NCBI GenBank assembly: GCA_024710565.1 | Contig: JANJUN010000005.1 | Coordinates: 1 to 33,498, forward strand | Length of the DNA: 33,498 nt | Direction: 5' to 3' | Origin: Candidatus Altimarinota bacterium | GTDB lineage: Bacteria > Patescibacteriota > Gracilibacteria > BD1-5 > UBA6164 | Part shown: one piece after another, positions 25,078 through 33,498 of the stretch | Position numbering within the stretch: position 1 is the stretch's first letter | Layout: each line of letters opens with the position of its first letter | Made by a program: the position numbers and the translations under genes | The notes under the pieces: model-generated | Seen by the model: only the letters and a program-made list of their open reading frames with translations | Databases searched by the model: none | What the model was told of the DNA's origin: nothing

Positions 25078-25377
25078 TTATGCTGCTTCAGAATATAAAT
25101 CATCATTCGCCGCATGATCTAAAATAGACCTAAATCTTCTATCATAATTTGCAAAAAGAGCTTCTACAGAAAGTCCTGTTTTTTCTAATTCACCAGCAAC
25201 CACAGATTCGCTTCCTGGATTTTCTCATATAATTTGATTTATTCTTTGTTCAAATTGAGCAAATAATTCAGGATCCAGTCAAAGTCACTTTAAGTTTTCT
25301 AAATTTTGTTGTAATTGAGGGTCAATTTTTGCATCTAAACTTTCATGTAAAGTTTTGCTTTCTCTATTTTTAGCCAT
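25078..25377 (-). CDS. Hypothetical protein, 99 aa
   Basis: MAKNRESKTLHESLDAKIDPQLQQNLENLKGLGLDPELFAQFEQRINQIIGENPGSESVVAGELEKTGLSVEALFANYDRRFRSILDHAANDDLYSEAA. Confidence 0.65.
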
Positions 25378-25401
25378 TTGTTTTTGTTTTAGAATATAAA
25401 A

Positions 25402-25695
25402 TTATATTATTTGTTTGAGATCTCGTATACTCGTCGTAGTTGCATTTTTTATGCCATTATTTCTCGCCTGTTTCAAAGCTCGTTCTATATTTGAAACTGC
25501 TTTTCCAAGAAGAATCTCTTGTTGTTCTCTCATTTCAATTTTTATTTGCGCAATACTAGAAAGAATTTTTTCAAAATTATTCAAAATATTTTGTTTTTTT
25601 CTCTCATCTACTACTTGAAAAATTTGCCTTATCTCATATCTATCTTTCTGTGTCAGCAAATCATTTTCTAAGAGTTTTTCTAAAAGTACATTCAT
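25402..25695 (-). CDS. Hypothetical helical protein, 97 aa
   Basis: Complete ORF, MNVLLEKLLENDLLTQKDRYEIRQIFQVVDERKK... Confidence 0.65.
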   Translation of the reverse strand: MNVLLEKLLENDLLTQKDRYEIRQIFQVVDERKKQNILNNFEKILSSIAQIKIEMREQQEILLGKAVSNIERALKQARNNGIKNATTTSIRDLKQII

Positions 25696-25762
25696 TGAAA
25701 AAATATTAAAAAATACATCTCAGACATTATAACAGATTTTTGGGAAAAATACAAATTTTTCT

Positions 25763-27085
25763 TTAATTTCCAAGTACACTGAGTATCTCCTCAATAGAGG
25801 TGTCTCACATCACTACTTTGAGAAATGCATCTTCCTTTATGGTGACCATTCCATCTCAGATAGCCTGTATTTCAAGTTGTGTACGAGATGCATTTTGCAA
25901 GAGAAGATTTTCTATTTTTTCATTCATCTCTAGTACTTCATACACTCATAATCTTCCTTTATATCCAGTATGATTACAGTGATTACATCATTCATCTCCT
26001 GCCTTATAAAGAAATATTTCTTCTTTATTTTTTATATATTTTCCAACCTTTCAGACAATAGTACTTTTTACTTTCTCCTCTACTTGATATTTTACTTTAC
26101 ACTTTGGACAAAGTTTTCTTACGAGTCTTTGAGAAATAATCATTCTCAAACTGGAAGAAAGTAAAAGTGGGTCTACTCAAAGATTCACAAGTCTAGAAAG
26201 CGTGTGTACTGCTGAATTGGTATGAAGTGTTGAAAAAACTAAATGCCCCGTGATAGATGCCTCTACAGCAAGTTTTGCAGTTTCCTCATCTCTGATTTCT
26301 CATACCATGATGATATCGGGATCTTGTCTCAAAAGTGATCTGAGTCCTTCTGCAAAATTAAATCCTATGCTTGGGTTAATTTGTGTATGATTTACTCACG
26401 GAATCCTATATTCTACGGGATCCTCAAGAGTGGAAATATTGTTTTTTTCAGCATCAAATTGTGTAAGAAGAGAAAAAAGTGTAGTAGATTTTCAGCTTCC
26501 TGTCGGTCAAACTGCCAAAATCATTCCATGAGTATCTCAAAGATGTTTTTTTATTTTAATCATATTATACGGAAGTATCCCAAGATTTTTTAACTCCCCC
26601 GGTTTTTCTTCTTTTTTGAGAATTCTAATAACACACTTCTCTCAATAAATATTTGGCAAAACAGAAACTCTCAAATCGATACTTTTTCCTCAAAAAAGGT
26701 TAAAATTTATTTTTCCATCTTGTGGTAATCTCTGTTCATCAATCCTCAAATATGCCATAATTTTTATCCTCGCTATCAGAGAATTTGCCCTTTTTAAATC
26801 TATTGTTTTATAGGGAATAAAGTTTCCATCGATTCTCAAACGAATTCGTATCTCTTTATCTCCAGGTTCAATATGTATATCAGAGGCTCATTTTTGAATC
26901 GCACTTAAAAATAAATCATTGACAAATGAGATAATATTTTCATCATCTTCTTTTTGGATTTGATTCATAGAAAGGTGTGATCATTTCAGTCATACTGAAG
27001 ATGCACTAGAAACAGAAAACAAATCATCAACTCACGAGCTCTGAGTTTTTTTATTTTCTGATTTTTGGGTAAGATTCATCATCAT
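25763..27085 (-). CDS. Type IV pilus assembly / type II secretion ATPase (PilB/GspE family)
   Basis: [91 protein letters not shown], tetra-Cys CPKC...CNHC; possible GTG start at 27103. Confidence 0.95.
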
Positions 27086-27198
27086 TTCTTTTATTTTAGA
27101 CACATTTTTATTATTAAAAAGTAATCTAATAGTATAATAACATATAAAATATTTTTTGCCAAGGATTTATATTTGACTTTTAATGATTATATTTTAAA

Positions 27199-27225
27199 AA
27201 AACACCTCTTTTTAAGAGAGATGTT
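27199..27225 (-). terminator. Terminator-like hairpin
   Basis: aacatctctc ttaaa aagaggtgtt + T-run on the minus strand. Confidence 0.65.
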
Positions 27226-28713
27226 TTACCGATTTGGTCAAAAGAGAGGGAAAAATTTTGATTCCCAATTTCAAACCATAGAAATAGACCAAACTCCTGG
27301 ATCTTCCCGTGTAAAATTTATTTTTCCTATATTATCCTCTTCTGGGTCAATATTTTTCGCTATATCTAAATTAGATGGTGTAATACTATGATACCATCCT
27401 CCATGATATGTACTAAAAGCATATTGTGATTCTTCTGTAGAACCATTTTCTAAATGATATACGATTTTTTCCGATGGATGTGAAGCAAAGTCAAAATAAT
27501 TATTTCATATATAAAATCTTTTCAATGTTTCAAGTGGGAATGTCATTCATCACTCTGAAGCTCTTTCATTAAAAACCTTCAGAGGCATTCTAATTTCTTC
27601 TAAGGGATTTCCAATAAATGCTAATTTTCCTGGATATAGAAGAGATTCTGGCAAGGAGATATGAGTAATATTATTGTATCCAAAAGCCTGTTCTCAAAAT
27701 CTTTTTACAGATTGAGTATTAAATGTAATATTTTGTATTGTTCATTGATACGATCAAAAGTTATTACAACTAAAATCATAATCCCATATTCATTCATCAC
27801 AAAAAGCACCATCTCAGATCTCAGTTATCAATTGATTATTGATGGTATCAGTAATAGTAACACTTGTCTGAGAACATCCTGGTTCATCAAATTTATATTT
27901 TACAATAGCAAACTCTCCGTCTACTGGTTCCCCAGTATCTGGGTCAATTACACTCCCCAAATCGAAACAATTAGAATTTTGATTGGTGAGACCTCCCCCA
28001 GGAGTATTTCCCCCTCCTTGAGAAGGAGGATTTACAATATCATCTATAACTTCAGGAATTTGAGATCAAGAAGTAGTCACTGGTGAAACATCTCATGTGC
28101 TAATAATATCATACTCATCCCCTGATTCTTCTGAAAAAGTAATTTGTTTTCCCCCATTTTCCTCATCTTCGTCTATAATATCTGGGTCGTTTTGTAATGG
28201 TTGTTTTGAACCACTTGGAAATACCACTACATAGGTTCCGATAGTATAAATAAATCTCTGAGTGTAATCAATAGAATCCGCATAGGTTTGATAAAATGCG
28301 ATAGTTTGAGGATCATTTTCTAAATACGCCGTAAGTTGATATTTATCTTTATTTCCATTTACGGTATAAGTATAACAAACTCACGCATCATTAGAAGCAT
28401 CTCAGATAACTCTCAAACTTTGTTTCGAGTTTTCTCATAAACATCCCTGCATAAAAATCAGATTTCCATCTTGCCAATATGCTGATATTTTTTCATTATC
28501 TGGGTTTGGAAGTTTTGGTTTTTGAGCAAGAAATAATTCAATTCCACTTCTCACCTCTGAAAGCTCAGATATTCTTTTCCCATCTTTAGCGTTTTTTACA
28601 TATCATTGAAATGATATAAATGCTATTACGGCTAAAATAGCAAGAATACTGATCACAATAATCAATTCTACTAAAGTAAATGCCTGAGTGCGATATTTTT
28701 TTTGTTCCTCCAT
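27226..28713 (-). CDS. Large type IV pilin-like surface protein with BspA/LRR_5-like C-terminal region
   Basis: Prepilin N-terminus EEQKKYRTQAFTLVELIIVISILAILAVIAFISFQGY; C-terminal ITEIGDGAFC...VKRFGEQAFGYNNITHISLPESLLYPGKLAFIGNPLEEIRMP. Confidence 0.8.
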
Positions 28714-28818
28714 AGATACCTGTTAAATATTAAAATATAGTTGTGATATATTCTATCTTTCAAAGTATAATATATTAAAAAAAAAATGCAACTGCTCATA
28801 ATTCGTATAATAAAAGAA

Positions 28819-29712
28819 TTATTCGTTATATTTTCAAAACCAAGTTAACTGTCTTTTGGCATAATTCCTATTTCATTGTTGTACCTTAGTAATACATTCT
28901 GATAGTGTATATTTTCACTCTAAATATCCGATGACTTCTTGATATCCTATCGTCTTGAGTCAAAAATCAGTTTTTTTATATCACATTTGTAAAATATTTT
29001 TCACCTCATCTATAAGACCATCATCAAACATTTTTTGAACTCTTTGATTTATTTTTTGATACAAGAGTTCTCTATCGCCATCATACGGAGTCAAAATAAG
29101 CGTATCATATCGATATTTTTTTTCTGTTTGAAATTCCTTTTTTGATTTTCAAGTGAGCATTTTCACCTCTATTCCACGAATAACGTAATTCAAATTATTG
29201 GGGTGAATTTCACGTGCATACTCTGGATCTATTGTTTTGAGTTTTTCATACACAAAATCTTTTCCAAATTGCTTTGCTTCTATTTCCAAACTTTGTCTTA
29301 AAGTTTCGTCTGCCGGAACTTTTGGGATATCAAAATCATACATGAGGCTATCAATATATAACCCTGTTCCTCAAACAAGTATGGGAATTTTTCATTGGGT
29401 GTGTATTTGTGAAATCAGACTTTCAGCATCTTGCTTAAATTGTCAAACACTATACCCCACATCTGGAGAAATAATATCTATCATATAATGCGGAATTCCC
29501 TGCATTTCCTCGCGAGTTACTTTTCCCGTTCAAATATCAAGATGTCTAAAAATTTGTCTTGAATCAGTAGAAATAATTTCAGAATTCAGATATTTTGCTA
29601 TATTTACCCCCAAACCAGTTTTTCCACTCGCTGTTGGACCATAGATAACAATTATTTTTTGAAAATCTGATTTATTTTCTAAAAAATTTTGTATTTTTTG
29701 GTAGTAATTCAT
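28819..29712 (-). CDS. miaA: tRNA dimethylallyltransferase
   Basis: [69 protein letters not shown]. Confidence 0.95.
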
Positions 29713-29784
29713 ATTTTTAAAAGTTAATATTCTTTGATACTATACGCAAAAAAAATAAAAATACAAAAAAAGTGAAAAAAAATT

Positions 29785-29812
29785 TTGACAGAATGAAGAT
29801 TTTTCATAATAT
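29785..29812 (+). promoter_or_regulatory. Sigma70-type promoter for tRNA cluster
   Basis: TTGACA - 16 nt - TAATAT. Confidence 0.6.
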
Positions 29813-29845
29813 ATGTCTCGCTTCGGTAGGAAGCAAAATAAAAAA

Positions 29846-29921
29846 GCCAATATAGCTCAGTTGGTAGAGCATTCGCCTTGTAAGCGAACGGTCATCGGTT
29901 CAATTCCGATTATTGGCTCCA
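29846..29921 (+). tRNA. tRNA-Thr (anticodon TGT), CCA encoded
   Basis: gccaata.../tattggc acceptor, ttcgc CTTGTAA gcgaa anticodon arm, ggTTCAAtTcc T arm. Confidence 0.95.
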
Positions 29922-30023
29922 TTTCATTTTAAAGCCAAAAGCTGAAAGCAAAAAGCCGAAAGCTATAAAGATTTTATCTTTACATGCCTTAAACTTGGAA
30001 CTGGAAGCTTTTTTCTTTTATAC

Positions 30024-30108
30024 GGGTCGATACCAGAGTGGTCAAATGGGGCGGACTGTAAATCCGCTGGCTACGCCTTCGTAAGTTCAAATCTTACTCG
30101 GCCCACCA
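30024..30108 (+). tRNA. tRNA-Tyr (anticodon GTA), CCA encoded
   Basis: gggtcga/tcggccc acceptor, gcggaCTGTAAAtccgc, variable arm, agTTCAAATct. Confidence 0.95.
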
Positions 30109-30191
30109 TTTAGTTCTTATTTCCAGCAATAGAATTGAGTTGGAAAGATGATTTAAACTAGTGGTTTTTACTAGATTTTTTTACATTATAC

Positions 30192-30275
30192 GCCGGGGTG
30201 GTGAAATGGTAGACACGCTGGTCTTAGAAGCCAGTGCTTAATCGCGTGAGAGTTCAAGTCTCTCTTCCGGCACCA
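30192..30275 (+). tRNA. tRNA-Leu (anticodon TAG), CCA encoded
   Basis: gccgggg/ttccggc acceptor (GU pairs), ctggtCTTAGAAgccag, long variable arm, gagagTTCAAGTctctc. Confidence 0.95.
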
Positions 30276-30278
30276 ATC
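30255..30278 (+). repeat. 24-bp direct repeat copy 1 (tRNA-Leu 3' end)
   Basis: caagtctctcttccggcaccaatc, identical to 30417-30440. Confidence 0.95.
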
Positions 30279-30416
30279 TAAAAATATGGTCCAAATTCAA
30301 GATAATCTTTGTTTTACTTTAAAGTAAGAAAGACTTGAATTGAGGGTTTCTGCAAAGCAGAAATTCAAATGCGATGAATAAGAGCATTTGAAACGACTGT
30401 CCGACCCGTAGGGCGA

Positions 30417-30440
30417 CAAGTCTCTCTTCCGGCACCAATC
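30417..30440 (+). repeat. 24-bp direct repeat copy 2 (orphan tRNA-Leu 3' end)
   Basis: caagtctctcttccggcaccaatc without a 5' tRNA half. Confidence 0.95.
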
Positions 30441-30495
30441 CAATATTTTATATTTTGTATCGTATTAAGCGAACAATTAAAACAACAATTTTATT

Positions 30496-30714
30496 ATGAA
30501 AACAGGAATACATCCAGCTTCAAAAAAAGTAAAATATATTTGTTCTTGTGGAAATGTGGTTGAAGTAGCTTCTACATTAAAAGAAGATGAAATCAGAGTT
30601 GAAATCTGTTCAAAATGTCATCCATTCTATACAGGTGAACAAAGAATCCTTAAAACTGGTGCAGTTGATAAATTCTATGCTAGAATGAAAAAAACTGAAA
30701 CATTGAAAAAATAG
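30496..30714 (+). CDS. rpmE: 50S ribosomal protein L31
   Basis: [27 protein letters not shown]...[23 protein letters not shown]. Confidence 0.95.
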   Translation: MKTGIHPASKKVKYICSCGNVVEVASTLKEDEIRVEICSKCHPFYTGEQRILKTGAVDKFYARMKKTETLKK

Positions 30715-30787
30715 TCTGAGAAATCAGATTATTTTTTTTGAAATAAAATTTGACTTTCTTTTTTTTTCTATATAATCAAACTACTTT

Positions 30788-30925
30788 CTATATCAAAGAC
30801 AGTTGGCAGAAATATAAGTCCAACCGAGATAAAAAAGAAGTTTTGACTCTGTTTATACATAAAACAAAACACTATCTTTTTATCTTTTGGTAAAAAGATT
30901 TTTTTATTTTAGAAAGTATAATATC
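30788..30925 (+). promoter_or_regulatory. Ribosomal protein L10 mRNA leader
   Basis: Core caaagacagttggcagaaat...taagtccaaccgagat resembles the L10 leader; upstream of rplJ; followed by a hairpin (tatctttttatcttttggtaaaaagat...). Confidence 0.7.
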
Positions 30926-30942
30926 TATTTAATTTTTATACC

Positions 30943-31548
30943 ATGGCAGTAACAAGAGCGAAAAAAAGTGAAATACTTTCAACTCTTATTGAAAATATTA
31001 AAAATGCAAAATCTATCTGATTTGCACAAACAAATGGTTTAACAGTATCTGAATTTTCTGATTTAAGAAAAGAATTAAGAACCGTAAACACTACCTATAA
31101 TTTAGCGAAAAAAACATTAGTAAAAATAGCTGTAAAAGAAGCTTTAGGATTAGATTTAGATTTATCTTTACTTCCAGGACAAGTTGGAGTAGTTTGTTCA
31201 AATGATGATGCTGTTGCTGGTTTAAGTAAAACAAATGCATACATTACAAAAGCTTACAACAAAAAAGTTCAAGTACAAAAAATTAGTTGGGTTGCTTCTA
31301 TTTTTGAAGGAAAAGTGAATGGTCTTGAAGAAACAAAAGTGATTGCTTCTATGCCTTCAAGAGAAACATTACTTGGAAGACTCGTTGGTTCTATGATGTC
31401 TCCTCTTTCTGGTATGGCAAGATTTCTTGATGCTGCATCTAAAGAACTTGAAACTCAAGGAAAAACTAAAGTTGGACAACTTGAAGGAAAAAAAGCTGAA
31501 ACTCCAAAAGAAGAAGCTGCTCCTGCTGAAACTCCAGCTGCTGAATAA
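30943..31548 (+). CDS. rplJ: 50S ribosomal protein L10
   Basis: MAVTRAKKSEILSTLIENIKNAKSIGFAQTNGLTVSEFSDLRKELRTVNTTYNLAKKTLVKIAVKEAL...LLGRLVGSMMSPLSGMARFLDA. Confidence 0.95.
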
Positions 31549-31569
31549 GAATAATCAATATTTAGTACA

Positions 31570-31630
31570 CTGATTTGGAGAAATCCAAGTCAGCAACTAG
31601 CTATTTATTAGTTAGAATGGTCGAAAGACC
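31570..31630 (+). promoter_or_regulatory. Run of three hairpins in the rplJ-rplL intergenic spacer
   Basis: ctgatttgga-gaaa-tccaagtcag, aacta...ttagtt, ggtc-gaaa-gacc. Confidence 0.6.
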
Positions 31631-31666
31631 CCCAAATACATTATTTATTTTTTTAATATTATTATT

Positions 31667-32044
31667 ATGGCAGAATTAAGTGCTAATGCTACTAAAATTT
31701 TAGATTTAGTAAAAGAATTAACTATCGTTGAATTAAATGATTTAGTGAAAGCTATGGAAGAAGAATTCGGTGTATCTGCTGCTGCTCCAGTTATGGTTGC
31801 TGCTGCTGCAGGTGGTGCTGCTGAAGCTGAAGAAAAAACTTCATTCAATGTTGAATTAAAATCAGCTGGAGGAAGCAAAATCGCAGTTATTAAAGTTATT
31901 AGAGAATTAACTGGTCTTGGATTAAAAGAAGCTAAAGATTTAGCTGATGCAGGATGAGTAGTTAAAGAAGGTGTTTCTAAAGATGATGCTAACGAAATGA
32001 AAGCTAAATTAGAAGCTGAAGGAGCTACTGTTGAAGTAAAATAA
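31667..32044 (+). CDS. rplL: 50S ribosomal protein L7/L12
   Basis: [39 protein letters not shown]...[70 protein letters not shown] (one Gly is TGA). Confidence 0.97.
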
Positions 32045-32048
32045 TTCT

Positions 32049-32076
32049 AAAAAACACTCGCATGCGAGTGTTTTTT
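32049..32076. terminator. Bidirectional terminator between rplL and the kinase gene
   Basis: Perfect palindrome aaaaaacactcgca|tgcgagtgtttttt. Confidence 0.9.
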
Positions 32077-32077
32077 A

Positions 32078-32773
32078 TTACATAAGTTGTCCAAGAGTTT
32101 GGATGACTTTTTGTTTTAATTGTGTTGGATCTTGAAACTGGACTGAATTATCAAAATAAATAACTTTGGTTCACTCTGACTCATAATTTTCACTCACAAT
32201 ACCCCCTGTGTAATATCCATTGAGTTTTTCTACCATTTTTTGTACAAAATCATCAATATGCTTTCCTCTTGCTTGAAGACGTCTTAAAATGGTTTCATTA
32301 TCGGCTCAAACTTCTATAACAATATCTGGCTTAGGAAGGGAGTCAAATTGTAAATGATACATAGTATTAAATGAATGAAGAGCATTTCCATTTAATTGAA
32401 TATCAGCAAAAATAAATGGTTGTGTTAAAGCAAAATCAAAAACAATAGGAGTATGTTGAGCTTGAATAAAAGCTTTCGTAATTTCAGCTACATCTGTTGC
32501 CAAAAAATAATTTTGATTATTGGTCCACAAAGTAAGATCATTTACTTTTCCAGAAGTCTCTCTAATAATTTTTAAAAATGGATTATTTTCAGGAATTTCT
32601 GTAAAAATTTTTGCTCAAAGATACTCAGAAAGTTCACGAGTAATCGTACTTTTCCCCACTCCTGCAGGTCAAGTTATTGCAATAACAGGATATCTTTTTT
32701 GGAGGTTTAAAAAATCTTTCAGTGCTATATGTTCTCAAGGAACAATAATTTCAGAAAACATCTTTTCATTCAT
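32078..32773 (-). CDS. Deoxynucleoside kinase family protein
   Basis: YPVIAITGPAGVGKSTITRELSEYLGAKIFTEIPENNPFLKII...NYFLATDVAEITKAF...PDIVIEVGADNETILRRLQARGKHID. Confidence 0.85.
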
Positions 32774-32842
32774 AGATACAGAAAAATAATATAATTAACT
32801 TGATTATACAAGATTTTCAATAAAATAGCAAAAGTTATATAT

Positions 32843-32916
32843 TCGGAATTCGCCAAGCGGTAAGGCTCCAGACTCTGAATCTGGCATCAGGGGTTCGAAT
32901 CCCTTATTCCGAACCA
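32843..32916 (+). tRNA. tRNA-Gln (anticodon CTG), CCA encoded
   Basis: tcggaat/attccga acceptor, ccagaCTCTGAAtctgg, ggggTTCGAATcccct-type T arm. Confidence 0.94.
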
Positions 32917-33372
32917 TAAACCAAATTCAACATTTTTGAATAAATTGAAAGGTGCTTTAAGCTGATAGCTAAGCACTTTTTTACTACCTAAAAAACAGTT
33001 CGCAACTATATGGAAAAGCATTGAAAAAGATTGAGAACTTTTTTTAGAAAATTTTTCTTTTTTTAGCATATCTAAAACAAAAACTACATATTTAAAAAGT
33101 TCTACAAGTCTTTTATTGATTTCTAATCATTTTTCATGATTTTTTAAAAATTTGTTTTCATTTCAGATAGTTTTTATTTCATCTTCAATTTGAAAATTCA
33201 TTTTTTCTAATAAATCTTGAGAGATTTTATTATTTATATAACTTCGCATTAAAGTTTCTTGTTTTTCATTTAAATCTTTTAATTTATTTATATTAGAAAT
33301 TAACTTATTATTTCTTTCTTCCTCATTATTAATCATTTCTTTTTCTAAATAATCAATATGACCGGCCCCCAT
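32890..33372 (-). pseudogene. C-terminal remnant of a large serine recombinase next to tRNA-Gln
   Basis: HIDYLEKEMINNEEERNNKLISNINKLKDLNEKQETLMRSYINNKISQDLLEKMNFQIEDEIKTI(G)NENKFLKN...ANCFLGSKKVLSYQLKAPFNLFKNVEFGLWFGIRDSNP; coiled-coil and C-terminal pattern of serine recombinases. No catalytic domain in the remaining 126 bp of window. Frame has in-frame TGAs and enters the tRNA antisense. Confidence 0.7.
32948..32983 (+). terminator. Terminator-like hairpin downstream of tRNA-Gln
   Basis: aaggtgctt...aagcactttttt. Confidence 0.6.
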
Positions 33373-33471
33373 ATAATGAGACAGTCAGTTAAGATAAATT
33401 TTGAAAAATCGAGAGCTCCGATATAGTAGAAAAAATTAACTGAAAATATTTTAAAACTAATAAAAAAATAT

Positions 33472-33498
33472 ATGGCAGGAAAAGTAAATATTGAGCTA
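33472..33498 (+). CDS. Start of a possible gene truncated by window edge
   Basis: atggcaggaaaagtaaatattgagcta (MAGKVNIEL...); too short to identify. Confidence 0.3.

Noticed and set aside
27661-28086. 141-aa plus-strand ORF
   Set aside because: Lies antisense within the pilin/LRR gene; Ser/Ile-rich shadow without recognisable domain or start context.
30417-30440. Second functional tRNA-Leu
   Set aside because: Only the 3' 24 nt are duplicated; no 5' acceptor strand, D-arm, anticodon arm or gagag T-stem strand next to it.
31645-31878. Ala-rich 77-aa minus ORF
   Set aside because: Antisense of the Ala-rich hinge of rplL.

Overview
AT-rich bacterial chromosomal window in which UGA is clearly read as glycine (translation table 25, the Gracilibacteria/Absconditabacteria (SR1) code). 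In-frame TGA codons sit at invariant Gly positions: DnaJ CxxCxGxG, several Walker A loops, helicase motif VI, ribosomal protein L7/L12. The supplied ORF track, made with TGA as stop, therefore breaks most genes, and I rebuilt them by eye. Reconstructed content: TPR lipoprotein (partial), dnaJ, ABC ATPase, RNase P RNA, adenylate kinase-GNAT fusion, Trm11-like methylase, possible RSH-like protein, thioredoxin-fold protein with a Gly/Cys tail, MscS-type TM-helix protein, mtaB, NUDIX, sortase, RelA/SpoT with a C-terminal membrane domain, recQ, murF, a half-length PriA, dnaN, a glycosyltransferase-like protein, UPF0489, nth, pilB/gspE-type ATPase, giant LRR-bearing pilin, miaA, four tRNAs, rpmE, L10 leader, rplJ, rplL, deoxynucleoside kinase, and a truncated serine recombinase next to tRNA-Gln. 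Most striking: two small, compositionally alien genes (15143-15298 + and 19425-19703 -). Each has a canonical Shine-Dalgarno, CGN-type Arg codons, no UGA-Gly, a TGA exactly where a stop belongs, and a rho-independent terminator right after it. They look like standard-code genes inside a UGA=Gly genome. A second structural oddity is a roughly 140-nt run of hairpins bracketed by a 24-bp duplication of the tRNA-Leu 3' end.
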